Positions 16,473-25,143 of a stretch of 64,000 bases of DNA are shown piece by piece. Under the pieces are notes generated by a model. That model was not told the DNA's origin. It saw only the letters and a list, made by a program, of their open reading frames with translations, and did not search any database. This stretch comes from Burkholderiales bacterium PBB1 (lineage in GTDB: Bacteria; Pseudomonadota; Gammaproteobacteria; Burkholderiales; Burkholderiaceae_C). A program made the translations under genes and the position numbers. Where the stretch lies: NCBI GenBank assembly GCA_002255905.1, contig NKIN01000005.1:62001-126000 (forward strand), read 5' to 3'. The first letter of the stretch is position 1. Each line of letters begins with the position of its first letter.

Positions 16473-18881
16473 TCAGTTCCTGACCGGCTTGCCGGTGCTG
16501 AGCATTCCGAGGACGCGTTCCTGGGTTTTAGGGTGCTTGAGCAGGTCGCAGAAATGCCGGCGCTCGAGGGCCATCAGGTAGTCCTCGCTGACCAGCGATC
16601 CGGCATCGATGTCGCCGCCGCACAAGACCTCGGCGATCAGCGAGGCCAGATGGAAATCGTGCTCGCTGATGAAGCCGCCGTCTCGCATGTTGACCAGCTG
16701 CGCCTTGATGGTGGCGATGCCATCGCGCCCGGCCACCGGGAACAGCCGCTTCGCCGGCGGTCGGTAGCCGCTGTCGAACAAGGCGCGGGCCTGGGCGAGC
16801 GCCACGAACAGCAGTTCGTCCTTGTGCGGCACGATCACGTCGCTCCACAACAGGTAGCCGAGCTGACGGCTGTCGATCGCGCTGGTACCGACCTTGGCCA
16901 TCGCTGCTGTCGTGAAACCGTCTTTCAGGAAGGCGAGGATGTCGGCATTTGCGTTGCCCGCGGCAGCCATCTCGGCGGCACGGCGCGCGATGTAGGTCAG
17001 CCCCCCTGCGCCAGGAATCAATCCCACGCCGACCTCGACCAGCCCGACATAGCTCTCCATCGCCGCGACCCGCTTCGCGCAATGCACCGCCAGCTCACAG
17101 CCGCCACCCAGCGCCAGACCCCGGATGGCCGCCACCACCGGCACCGTCGCGTAGCGCACCCGCAGCATCGCGTCCTGCAGCTTCTTCTCTTCGACGGCAA
17201 TGCCCTTGGGGCCCATGGTCATGAACACCGGCATCAGCGCCTCGAGATTGGCGCCGGCAGAAAACACATCGTCGGGTGACCAGATCACCAGGCCCTTGTA
17301 GCTCTCCTCGGCGAGGCCGACGGCCTTGACCAGCCCCTCGGTGACGGCAGGGCTGATCAGGTGCAGCTTGGTGGTGATGCTGGCGATCAGCACCACGCCG
17401 TCGAGCGTCCACACCCTGAGCTCATCGGTCTTGAACACCTCGGTCCCCGATGCCAGGGCAGTCGGTGCGCCCGCACCGAGCACGGCCTCGCGGAAGTGCT
17501 GTCGCTCGTACACGGGCAGATGGCTCGGGGCCACCCAGCGCATGTGGGCCGCGCTCCACGATCCCGTGGGCTGGTGCACCCCGCCCTGCTCGGGAACCGG
17601 GCCTTCGAGCACCCAGGCCGGCAGCGGGGCCGCGCACAACGCCTTGCCCGCAGCGATGTCTTCCTGGATCCACTGTGTGACCTGCGTCCAGCCAGCCGCC
17701 TGCCACAGCTCGAACGGACCCTGGGTGAAACCGAAGCCCCAGCGCATCGCGAAATCGATGTCACGCGCGCAATCGGCGACCTCGGCCAGGTGCACGGCGC
17801 TGTAGTGGAATCCGTCGCGCAGCACCGCCCAGACAAACTGTGCGTGCGGGTGGCTCGATTCGCGCAGCAGCCGCAGCCGCTCTGCGGGCGGCTTCTTCAG
17901 GATGCGTGCAACCTCCTCGTCGGCCACACCGCCACCAGGCACGTAGCCGCCGGTGGCGGGGTCGAAGCGCAGGATGTCCTTGCCGACCTTCTTGTAGAAA
18001 CCGGCGCCTGTCTTCTGCCCGAGCGCACCCTGCGCCATCAGCGTCGCCAGCACGGGCGGCGTGGCATAGCTGCCAAAGAACGGGTCGTTCGAGCGGTCCG
18101 GCCCGAGGTTGTCCTGCAAGGTCCTGATCACGTGCGCCAACGTGTCGAGACCGACCACGTCGGCCGTGCGGAAGGTGCCGGAGCTGGCGCGGCCGAGCTT
18201 CTTGCCGGTGAGGTCGTCGACCACGTCGTAGCTCAGGCCGAACAGCTCGGCCTCCTTCATCACCGCCAGCATCCCTGCCACGCCCACGCGGTTGGCAATG
18301 AAGTTCGGCGTGTCCTTGGCACGCACCACACCCTTGCCCAGCGTGGTGGTCACGAAGGCTTCGAGCTGGTCGAGGATCTCGGGCTGTGTGGCGGGTGTCG
18401 GGATCAGCTCGACCAGTGCCATGTAGCGCGGCGGATTGAAGAAGTGGATGCCGCAAAAGCGTGGCTGGATGGCCTCGGGCAGCACCGCGCCCAGCTGGCT
18501 GATGCTCAACCCGGACGTGTTGCTGGCCACGATCGCATGGGGTGCAACGAACGGCGCGATCTTGGTGTACAGATCGAGCTTCCAGTCCATGCGCTCGGCG
18601 ATCGCCTCGATGATCAGATCGCAGTCGCGCAATTGCTCGAGGTGCTCCTCGTAATTTGCCTGGGCGATCAGCGCCGCATCGTCGTTGATGCCCAGCGGCG
18701 CAGGCTTGAGCTTCTTCAGGCCTTCCACGGCCTTGGTGACGACCCCGTTCTTCGCGCCATCCTTGGCCGGCAGATCGAACAGCAGCACCGGGACCCGCAC
18801 GTTGGCAAGGTGAGCGGCGATCTGGGCACCCATGACGCCGGCACCCAGCACGGCGACTTTGCGGACGTTGAATCGTTTCAT
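16473..18881 (-). CDS. 3-hydroxyacyl-CoA dehydrogenase / enoyl-CoA hydratase fusion (FadN-like)
   Basis: 802 residues from the ATG at 18879-18881, which has a GGAG site; a longer reading adds 14 residues without support. Order of domains: NAD-binding Rossmann (KVAVLGAGVMGAQIAAHLAN), dehydrogenase with HFFNPPRYMALVE, C-terminal HAD domains (about 190-420), then a crotonase domain (about 490-700) with the oxyanion segment RGLALGGGCELAV. This dehydrogenase-first order differs from E. coli FadB and matches FadN-type proteins. Catalyses hydration and NAD-dependent oxidation in fatty-acid beta-oxidation. It follows the acyl-CoA dehydrogenase gene by 72 nt in the same direction, giving the first three steps of the cycle; a thiolase is at 59340. 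Confidence 0.92.
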   Translation of the reverse strand: MKRFNVRKVAVLGAGVMGAQIAAHLANVRVPVLLFDLPAKDGAKNGVVTKAVEGLKKLKPAPLGINDDAALIAQANYEEHLEQLRDCDLIIEAIAERMDWKLDLYTKIAPFVAPHAIVASNTSGLSISQLGAVLPEAIQPRFCGIHFFNPPRYMALVELIPTPATQPEILDQLEAFVTTTLGKGVVRAKDTPNFIANRVGVAGMLAVMKEAELFGLSYDVVDDLTGKKLGRASSGTFRTADVVGLDTLAHVIRTLQDNLGPDRSNDPFFGSYATPPVLATLMAQGALGQKTGAGFYKKVGKDILRFDPATGGYVPGGGVADEEVARILKKPPAERLRLLRESSHPHAQFVWAVLRDGFHYSAVHLAEVADCARDIDFAMRWGFGFTQGPFELWQAAGWTQVTQWIQEDIAAGKALCAAPLPAWVLEGPVPEQGGVHQPTGSWSAAHMRWVAPSHLPVYERQHFREAVLGAGAPTALASGTEVFKTDELRVWTLDGVVLIASITTKLHLISPAVTEGLVKAVGLAEESYKGLVIWSPDDVFSAGANLEALMPVFMTMGPKGIAVEEKKLQDAMLRVRYATVPVVAAIRGLALGGGCELAVHCAKRVAAMESYVGLVEVGVGLIPGAGGLTYIARRAAEMAAAGNANADILAFLKDGFTTAAMAKVGTSAIDSRQLGYLLWSDVIVPHKDELLFVALAQARALFDSGYRPPAKRLFPVAGRDGIATIKAQLVNMRDGGFISEHDFHLASLIAEVLCGGDIDAGSLVSEDYLMALERRHFCDLLKHPKTQERVLGMLSTGKPVRN

Positions 18882-18953
18882 GGTGACTCCGGGAAGTTGA
18901 AGATCGGCGCAGGTGCCGAGCAAGTGCCGCGCCGCGCCGTCGGGGTGCGTCCG

Positions 18954-20759
18954 TCAGAACTGCGCTTCATCGACCGCCATCAGCAGCTTCACACCGGCGC
19001 GCGCGCTGCGAATCAGTGCGGCGGTTTCGGGCAGCAGGAAGGAGAAGTAAAAGCGCGCAGTGGCCAGCTTGGTGCGGTAGAACGGGTCTTCATCGGCCTG
19101 GTGATCGAGCGCCACCCGCGCCATCCGCGTCCAGAAATAGGCGAACACCAGGTGCCCGACCACGCGCAGGTAGTCGACTGCTGCCGCGCCGACTTCGTCC
19201 GGATTGCTGAAGGCCTTCAGGCCCAGCTCGGTGGTCAGCTTTGTGAGCTTTTCGCCGAGGTCGGCCAGCGGGTTGATGAACTCGAGCATCGCCGCATCGC
19301 CGCCCTCGGCCTCGATCAACTGCTGCACCAGCTCGATGAGCTTCTTGAGCTTCTTGCCCTTGTCCAGCAGCACCTTGCGCCCGAGCAGGTCGAGCGACTG
19401 GATGGTGTTGGTGCCTTCGTAGATCATGTTGATGCGGGCGTCGCGGACGAACTGCTCCATGCCCCACTCGCGTACATAGCCGTGCCCACCGAAGACCTGC
19501 AGGCAGTGCGAGGTGGAGAGCCAGGCGTTGTCGGTCAGGAACGCCTTGACGATCGGCGTCAGCAACGCCACGAGGTCGGCGGCATCGGCCTTGACCGTCT
19601 CGTTGGTGGACGACAGTTCCTGGTCGATCAGCATCGCCGTGAAGACGGCCAGCGCGCGACCGCCTTCCGCATAGGCGCGAGCGCTCAGCAGCATCCGCCG
19701 CACGTCGGGGTGCACGATGATCGGGTCGGCCGGCTGCTCGGGTGCCTTCGCCCCGCTGAGTGCCCGGCTCTGCAGGCGCTGCTTCGCGTAGGCGACCGCG
19801 TTCTGATAAGCCACTTCGGTCAGTCCCAGCGACTGCATGCCGACGCCCAGCCGCGCTGCGTTCATCATCACGAACATCGCGTTCAGGCCCTTGTTCGGCT
19901 CGCCGACCAGCCAGCCGCGGGCGCCATCGAGGTTCATCTGGCAGGTGGCGTTGCCGTGGATGCCCATCTTGTGCTCGAGCGCGCCGCAGGTGATGGCGTT
20001 GCGAGCACCGAGCGAGCCATCGGCATTGACCAGGAACTTGGGCACCACGAACAGCGAGATCCCCTTGCTGCCCGCCGGTGCATCGGGCAGCCGTGCCAGC
20101 ACCAGGTGCACGATGTTGGCCGCCAGATCGTGCTCGCCGGCACTGATGAAGATCTTGTTGCCTGTGATCAGGAAGCTGCCGTCGGCCTGCCCGTCGCTTT
20201 CAGAGGGGATGGCCTTCGTGCGCAGCAGCCCCAGGTCGGTGCCGCAGTGCGCTTCGGTCAGGCACATCGTGCCGGTCCATTCACCGCTGGTGAGCTTGGG
20301 CAGGTAGGTCTGCCGTTGCTCCGGCGTGCCATGGGCGTGCAGGCATTCGTAGGCGCCACGGGTCAGGCCGGGATACATCGTCCAGGCCTGGTTGGCGCTG
20401 TTGAGCATCTCGTAGAGGCACTGGTTCAGCGTCACCGGCAGACCCTGTCCGCCATAGGCTGCGTCACAACCCAGCGATGGCCAGCCGCCTTCGACGAACT
20501 TGTCGTAGGCGGCCTTGAAGCCGCTGGGGGTGGTGACCTCGTGCGTGTCGCGGTTGAGCGAGCAGCCTTCGGCATCACCGATCTGGTTCAGCGGCGCAAT
20601 GACTTCGCTGGCGAACTTGCCGCCTTCCTCGAGCACCGCGTTCATGGTGTCCACATCGATCTCGGCATGTGGCGGCAGCTGTTTCAGTGCGTCGGTGACG
20701 TTCAGCAGTTCGTGCAGCACGAACTGCATGTCGCGCAGCGGGGGGGTGTAGTGAGCCAT
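18954..20759 (-). CDS. Acyl-CoA dehydrogenase (large, C-terminally extended type)
   Basis: 601 residues from the ATG at 20757-20759, preceded by AGGAA. FAD-dependent first step of beta-oxidation. Acyl-CoA dehydrogenase blocks include MCLTEAHCGTDLG, GNKIFISAGEHDL, and the region QVFGGHGYVREWGMEQFVRD followed by IYEGTNTIQSLDLLGRK. An extra ~130-residue C-terminal domain is present, as in the 590-600-residue class used for longer acyl chains. First gene of a two-gene operon with the downstream hydratase/dehydrogenase. Substrate chain length cannot be read from sequence. Confidence 0.93.
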   Translation of the reverse strand: MAHYTPPLRDMQFVLHELLNVTDALKQLPPHAEIDVDTMNAVLEEGGKFASEVIAPLNQIGDAEGCSLNRDTHEVTTPSGFKAAYDKFVEGGWPSLGCDAAYGGQGLPVTLNQCLYEMLNSANQAWTMYPGLTRGAYECLHAHGTPEQRQTYLPKLTSGEWTGTMCLTEAHCGTDLGLLRTKAIPSESDGQADGSFLITGNKIFISAGEHDLAANIVHLVLARLPDAPAGSKGISLFVVPKFLVNADGSLGARNAITCGALEHKMGIHGNATCQMNLDGARGWLVGEPNKGLNAMFVMMNAARLGVGMQSLGLTEVAYQNAVAYAKQRLQSRALSGAKAPEQPADPIIVHPDVRRMLLSARAYAEGGRALAVFTAMLIDQELSSTNETVKADAADLVALLTPIVKAFLTDNAWLSTSHCLQVFGGHGYVREWGMEQFVRDARINMIYEGTNTIQSLDLLGRKVLLDKGKKLKKLIELVQQLIEAEGGDAAMLEFINPLADLGEKLTKLTTELGLKAFSNPDEVGAAAVDYLRVVGHLVFAYFWTRMARVALDHQADEDPFYRTKLATARFYFSFLLPETAALIRSARAGVKLLMAVDEAQF

Positions 20760-20976
20760 GCGGGTTCCTGGTGGCGATCTGTGCGGAGCAATGACGGGCA
20801 AGTGCGGTGACTGCCAAACCCCTATTGTCGGGCGCACCGAACCCCTGTGCCGAAGGGGCCCATGCCGAGTGCCGACCGGGGTTCATCAGGTAAAGACACA
20901 CGCATGGCGCTGGCGCATGCGAATATTCGGGGGTGTCACGCGGATCGGTTGGGCTTGTATTTCGGGAGGCTTGATC

Positions 20977-21534
20977 TTGGAAGTTCTGCAACTCGACGTG
21001 TCAGGGCGACCCCAGTCCTGGCTTTCGGCCAAGGAAGCGGCCGTGCTCTACGCCAGCGATGGCGTCGCCTGGACGCTCGGCGATGCCTTCTACGTGCTGC
21101 GTGGTGGCGTCCAGCGGCGCACCGGGTTGCAGTCGCGCATTGAGGTGCATCCGATCATCGCGGTGCGAGGCGCCGTTCCCAGCCGTGCCTGGCGTCAGAG
21201 CCCGGCGTTGTCAAACCCCAAGCTGTTCGTGCGTGATCGGCATGTCTGCGCCTACTGCGGCGGACATTTCCACGCCGACGATCTGACCCGTGAGCACATC
21301 ATCCCGACCTCTCGCGGCGGGCACGACACCTGGATGAACTGCATCACCGCCTGCCGCACCTGCAACGGCAACAAGGGCAACCGCCTGCCCGAGGAAGCGC
21401 GGATGACCCTGCTGTACCTGCCCTACGTGCCCAGCCTGCACGAAGACATGATCCTGCGCGGCCGCAGGATCCTGGCCGATCAGATGGAGTTCCTGCTGGC
21501 CAGCGTGCCCCGGCACAGCCGACTTCGCACGTAG
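20977..21534 (+). CDS. HNH endonuclease
   Basis: 185 residues if translation starts at TTG 20977, seven bases after GGGAGG; TTG 20971 is an alternative, and the longer open frame back to 20758 codes for unconserved sequence. The HNH core is complete: CAYCG, then REHIIPTSRGGHDTWMNCITAC and RTCNGNKGNR, with two CxxC zinc pairs. The N-terminal half (EVLQLDVSGRPQSWLSAKEA) is typical of a widespread family of small proteobacterial HNH proteins found outside mobile elements. Role unknown; a DNA nicking or repair function is only a guess. Confidence 0.88.
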   Translation: MEVLQLDVSGRPQSWLSAKEAAVLYASDGVAWTLGDAFYVLRGGVQRRTGLQSRIEVHPIIAVRGAVPSRAWRQSPALSNPKLFVRDRHVCAYCGGHFHADDLTREHIIPTSRGGHDTWMNCITACRTCNGNKGNRLPEEARMTLLYLPYVPSLHEDMILRGRRILADQMEFLLASVPRHSRLRT

Positions 21535-21540
21535 ACGTAG

Positions 21541-21565
21541 ATGTTGCAGCGCCGTCCTGCAACAT
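21541..21565 (+). terminator. Hairpin just after the HNH gene
   Basis: Perfect 9-bp inverted repeat ATGTTGCAG / CTGCAACAT with a 7-nt loop, starting six bases after the HNH stop codon and followed by GTCTTTA. Shape fits a weak intrinsic terminator; the short T-run lowers confidence. A protein-binding palindrome is the alternative. Confidence 0.5.
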
Positions 21566-21695
21566 GTCTTTACGTTCCAGCAGAGGAACATCGCGCCGTG
21601 GTCGGTGTCCAATGTGGGCGCGTGCGCGTCAACCCGGCAACGACGCAGGGCGTTGCGTGACGCATCGAACACAGGACACAGAAGAGGGCATGACC

Positions 21696-22175
21696 ATGAA
21701 AAAAACCGCCGCTGCAATCGCGATCCTTGCCGTACTCGCCGGCTGCTCGACCACGAGCCCTGACGTCATCCAGCGCGGCGACGCGCAGCGCTTGTCTCAG
21801 GTTCAGGACGCCACGGTGCTGTCGGTGCGCTCTGTCACTGTCGATGGCAGCCAAAGTGGCATCGGCGGCGTGACCGGCGCTGTGGTCGGTGGCGTGGCGG
21901 GCTCGCAGGTGGGTGGCCACACCACTGGTGCGGTGGTCGGGGTTCTCGGCGCGGTGGCCGGCGCTTTGGCGGGCAACGCCATCGAGCGCATGGGCACCAG
22001 CGAGGATGCCATTGAGGTCTTGGTTCAGCTGCGCAACGGCGAGCGCCGTGCCATCGTGCAGGCCAAGGGCAACGAAACCCTGGCCGCCGGTGACCCTGTC
22101 ATCCTGGTCACGACTGGCGGCAAGACGCGAGTAACCCGTGCACCGGCAGTGATGTCGATTCCGTCGCGGAGCTGA
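21696..22175 (+). CDS. Outer-membrane lipoprotein with glycine-zipper 2TM domain (SlyB/17-kDa antigen type)
   Basis: 159 residues. Signal peptide MKKTAAAIAILAVLAGCSTT ends in the lipobox LAGC, so Cys17 would be lipidated. The mature part has a glycine-zipper stretch (GIGGVTGAVVGGVAGSQVGG, then GVLGAVAGALAGNAIE) and a C-terminal beta-rich part (IEVLVQLRNGERRAIVQ), the SlyB/PcpL layout. Start ATG 21696 is eight bases after AGAGG; ATG 21690 two codons earlier is possible. Such lipoproteins stabilise the outer membrane and are often stress-induced. It stands alone, with hairpins on both sides. Confidence 0.9.
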   Translation: MKKTAAAIAILAVLAGCSTTSPDVIQRGDAQRLSQVQDATVLSVRSVTVDGSQSGIGGVTGAVVGGVAGSQVGGHTTGAVVGVLGAVAGALAGNAIERMGTSEDAIEVLVQLRNGERRAIVQAKGNETLAAGDPVILVTTGGKTRVTRAPAVMSIPSRS

Positions 22176-22180
22176 GACAA

Positions 22181-22226
22181 CGCGTGATGGCTCGCTCGAG
22201 CGTGGCCAGTAGCCATCGAGCACGCG
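22181..22226 (+). terminator. Bulged hairpin after the lipoprotein gene
   Basis: Outer stem CGCGTG/CACGCG and inner stem ATGGCT/AGCCAT with a four-base bulge, starting five bases after the stop codon and followed by TCTTG. Position and structure suggest transcription termination. Confidence 0.45.
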
Positions 22227-22572
22227 TCTTGTCGGGTTTCGGCCGCAGCAGCAGCACTCTGCGCGGCACTGCCAAGGCCCCATTAAAGCGTTCCTGATCC
22301 CCTGAACCGCTAGCTCGCCACCGTCTTGGATTCGGCGACCCATTGCCGCTGGATGTCGGGTCGCGCACCCGTGCTAGCGTCACAGAAATGACTGCACAAA
22401 GGCGTCCTTCGAATCGGATATCGGGCTGGCTTGCACCGCCCCAGTGCCTCTCAGCGAACCACGCCAACCACCGTTTGAGTCCACTTTCTGCTCAACCCTG
22501 CGCTGCAACAGCGCACGCACCCACATGCGACGGCGTCGATAGCCCCTGTCCGCGATGGTTCTGGAGGCATGC
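22227..22572. other. Gap before the polysaccharide cluster
   Basis: About 350 nt without a supported gene. It must carry the promoter of the downstream cluster, but no convincing -35/-10 pair was recognised and no ops/JUMPstart sequence was found. GC content falls sharply immediately after it. A short open frame on the minus strand does not resemble any protein I know. Confidence 0.5.
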
Positions 22573-23361
22573 ATGAGTCCCCAGAGTTCCGTCAGGAATG
22601 ATTTGACAGAGGCCATCTCGTCCTATGAGCTGTGGTCTTTTCTGGCTTGGCAGGACATCCGAATCAAGTATCGGCGTTCGAAAATCGGCCCTATGTGGCT
22701 CACGCTCAGCATGGCGATTTTTTGTATCGCGCTTGGGATGGTTTACAGCCAACTCTTTAAAACCAAGATCGAGGAGTTGCTCCCCTTCCTGGCTATTGGT
22801 CTGGTGGTGTGGGGGTTTTTATCCAACTGCCTTGGAGAAATGCCAAATCTCTTCGTTGACAACGCTCCGTACATTCGAGACATGCGTATCAACCCGTTGA
22901 GCATCATACTTCGTTCTCTTGCCAGAAATATAATTATATTTGGGCACAACCTGCTCATTGTGATTGGAATCTATATTTTCTTTGGCATTTGGCCCGGATG
23001 GGGGGTATTGCTGGCTTTGCCGGGATTTCTGCTGGTCGCATTGAATTTGCTTGCAATAGCCATTCCGCTGAGTATCGTCGGGGCGCGATTCAGAGATCTT
23101 TCTCAGATCACGCAAAGCATCCTTCAGGTCGTGTTTTTCATCACGCCAATCTTTTGGTTTCCCCGCCTCCTGGAAAAAGGAAGCTGGGTAATTGCCATCA
23201 ATCCGGCCGCCTATTTTATCGACTTGGTTCGATCGCCGTTGTTGGGCCATGCGCCGGCGGCTTCCTCCTGGGGCGTGTCTTTATTGACGTTGCTGCTGAG
23301 TTCGTTGATGGCGGCTTCGGTATACCGAAGTAAAAGCAAGATGGTCGCATTCTGGGTATGA
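22573..23361 (+). CDS. Polysaccharide ABC transporter permease (Wzm/KpsM type)
   Basis: 262 residues, ABC-2 type inner-membrane permease. The cytoplasmic N-terminus (SYELWSFLAWQDIRIKYRRS) is the usual interfacial helix region, followed by about six membrane segments and the late motif FFITPIFWFPRLL. Start ATG 22573 is five bases after GGAGG. With the following ATPase it would export a lipid-linked O-antigen or capsule glycan across the inner membrane. Notably lower GC than the genes to its left, a sign of transfer. First gene of the rightward cluster. Confidence 0.93.
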   Translation: MSPQSSVRNDLTEAISSYELWSFLAWQDIRIKYRRSKIGPMWLTLSMAIFCIALGMVYSQLFKTKIEELLPFLAIGLVVWGFLSNCLGEMPNLFVDNAPYIRDMRINPLSIILRSLARNIIIFGHNLLIVIGIYIFFGIWPGWGVLLALPGFLLVALNLLAIAIPLSIVGARFRDLSQITQSILQVVFFITPIFWFPRLLEKGSWVIAINPAAYFIDLVRSPLLGHAPAASSWGVSLLTLLLSSLMAASVYRSKSKMVAFWV

Positions 23362-24131
23362 GCGCTGCCATGAGTTCCATCGACCTGCGGCACGTGAACC
23401 TCGACTACCCGCTGGTCGGCATGGGCAGCCGGTCGCTGAAGAGTCGGCTGCTGGGCACGGCCACTGGCGGGCTTGTGTCATCGGGTGATGCCATTCCAGT
23501 GGTCAAAGCGCTACGCGATGTCACCTTTTCGCTGAGCAAGGGGGACCGACTGGGTTTGGTCGGGCACAACGGGGCAGGAAAGTCCACCCTTCTCAAAGTA
23601 CTGGCTGGTATTTATCAGCCGACTGGTGGGACCATCACGACCGCGGGCAGAATCGTGTCCACCTTGAATATATCGCTGGGGATGGAGCCAGAGGCTACAG
23701 GGTTCGAGAACATCGTCATTCGCGGGCTTTTGCTGGGAATGAAACGATCTGAGATCAATGAAAAGATAGAAGAAATTGCTTTGTTCACTGAACTGGGTGA
23801 TTACCTCAACATGCCTGTTCGGATTTATTCATCAGGCATGGCAACAAGGCTCGCATTCGCCACCGTGACGGCAATGGATTCAGATATTCTTTTGATGGAC
23901 GAGGTCATCGGTACCGGCGATGCATCGTTCATGGACAAGGCCGAAAGGCGATTGAATGAATTTCTCAACAGAAGCAAGATCATCGTTCTGGCCTCGCATT
24001 CAGATCACGTCATCAAGAAATTTTGCAACAGGGCCATCTTGCTGGAGCATGGGCAGGTCTTGCATGAAGGCACCCCCGATGCCGTGATTGAAAAATACCA
24101 TTCTCGAGCCGTTGGGCGCGTAGGCGCGTGA
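23358..24131 (+). CDS. Polysaccharide ABC transporter ATP-binding protein (Wzt/KpsT type)
   Basis: 257 residues with Walker A GLVGHNGAGKSTLLKVLAG near residue 75, a divergent signature region (YSSGMATRLAFA) and Walker B DILLMDEVIGTGD. Overlaps the permease stop by four bases (ATGA); ATG 23370 is a possible alternative. It ends shortly after the ATPase core, so it lacks the C-terminal carbohydrate-binding domain of Wzt proteins that recognise a terminal modification; this favours a KpsT/TagH-like exporter not gated by chain-end modification. Partner of the upstream permease. Confidence 0.92.
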   Translation: MSAAMSSIDLRHVNLDYPLVGMGSRSLKSRLLGTATGGLVSSGDAIPVVKALRDVTFSLSKGDRLGLVGHNGAGKSTLLKVLAGIYQPTGGTITTAGRIVSTLNISLGMEPEATGFENIVIRGLLLGMKRSEINEKIEEIALFTELGDYLNMPVRIYSSGMATRLAFATVTAMDSDILLMDEVIGTGDASFMDKAERRLNEFLNRSKIIVLASHSDHVIKKFCNRAILLEHGQVLHEGTPDAVIEKYHSRAVGRVGA

Positions 24132-24193
24132 AGACAATCCGAGAGCTTTGAATTTCATTGTTTCCAAACTGATCAATTCACGAAAGATTCCGC

Positions 24194-25132
24194 ATGTCTC
24201 AAAACATACTGGTCACTGGTGGCGCCGGTTACCTTGGCTCTACCATGGTGCCGGAACTGCTGGCGGCTGGACACAAGGTCACGGTACTGGACAGCTTCAT
24301 GTATGGCCAGAACAGCCTGGCCCATGTGTGCCACAACCCGAATTTCAGTGTCGTGCGTGGTGATGTACGCCAAGAATCGGTGCTGCTTCCCTTGTTGGCC
24401 AAGGCCGACATCATCATTCCGCTGGCCGCGCTGGTGGGGGCGCCCATCTGCGCGCGTGATCCGGTTGGGGCCACCACCATCAACCACGATGCCATCCTGA
24501 TGATGCTCAAGCACGTGAGCCAGCACCAGCGCATCCTGATGCCCACGACCAACAGCGCTTATGGTTCGGGCGACAAGGACAACTTCTGCACCGAAGAATC
24601 CCCGCTGAACCCGATCTCGAAGTACGCCATCGACAAGGTCGAGATCGAGCGCGCGCTCATGCAGCACCCGAACTTCATCAGCTTTCGCCTGGCCACGGTG
24701 TTTGGCATGTCCCCGCGCATGCGCATCGATCTGCTGGTGAACGACTTCACCTACCGCGCGGTGCATGACCGCTTCGTGGTCCTGTTCGAGGGCACTTTCA
24801 AGCGCAATTACATCCATGTGCGCGACGTCAGCCGGGTGTTCCTGCATGCCATCGCCCACTTCGACAGCATGAAGGGGCAGATCTACAACTTCGGGCTTTC
24901 CGATGCCAACGTCTCCAAGCAGGAGCTCTGCCAGCGCATACAGAAATACGTGCCCGAGTTTGTCTACATCGACGCCCCTGTCGGCAAAGATCCAGACCAG
25001 CGCAACTACATCGTCTCCAATGCCAAGATCGAAGCAACCGGCTTCAAGCAGGCACACTCGCTCGACTTCGGGATCCAGGAGCTGATCAAGGGCTACACGA
25101 TGATTCGCAACACGCGGTACGGCAACGTCTGA
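24194..25132 (+). CDS. NAD(P)-dependent sugar-nucleotide epimerase/dehydratase (extended SDR)
   Basis: 312 residues. Cofactor motif TGGAGYLGS at residues 8-16, catalytic region TTNSAYG and YxxxK as YAIDK (about 138-142). The C-terminal substrate-binding part contains FKRNYIHVRDVSRVFLHAI. Likely acts on an NDP-sugar for the exported glycan; epimerase versus dehydratase versus reductase cannot be decided. Higher GC than the exporter genes before it, so the cluster is a mosaic. Confidence 0.85.
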   Translation: MSQNILVTGGAGYLGSTMVPELLAAGHKVTVLDSFMYGQNSLAHVCHNPNFSVVRGDVRQESVLLPLLAKADIIIPLAALVGAPICARDPVGATTINHDAILMMLKHVSQHQRILMPTTNSAYGSGDKDNFCTEESPLNPISKYAIDKVEIERALMQHPNFISFRLATVFGMSPRMRIDLLVNDFTYRAVHDRFVVLFEGTFKRNYIHVRDVSRVFLHAIAHFDSMKGQIYNFGLSDANVSKQELCQRIQKYVPEFVYIDAPVGKDPDQRNYIVSNAKIEATGFKQAHSLDFGIQELIKGYTMIRNTRYGNV

Positions 25133-25143
25133 TAAGCACATCT

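Noticed and set aside
17361-20810. Very long open frame (over 1100 codons) opposite the beta-oxidation genes
   Set aside because: It is the complement of two clearly real genes in high-GC DNA; its translation has biased His/Gln/Arg composition and no family features.
22380-22616. Minus-strand frame with ADRGY-like start, considered as a transposase remnant
   Set aside because: Only a few residues resemble IS transposases; no DDE block or terminal repeats were found.
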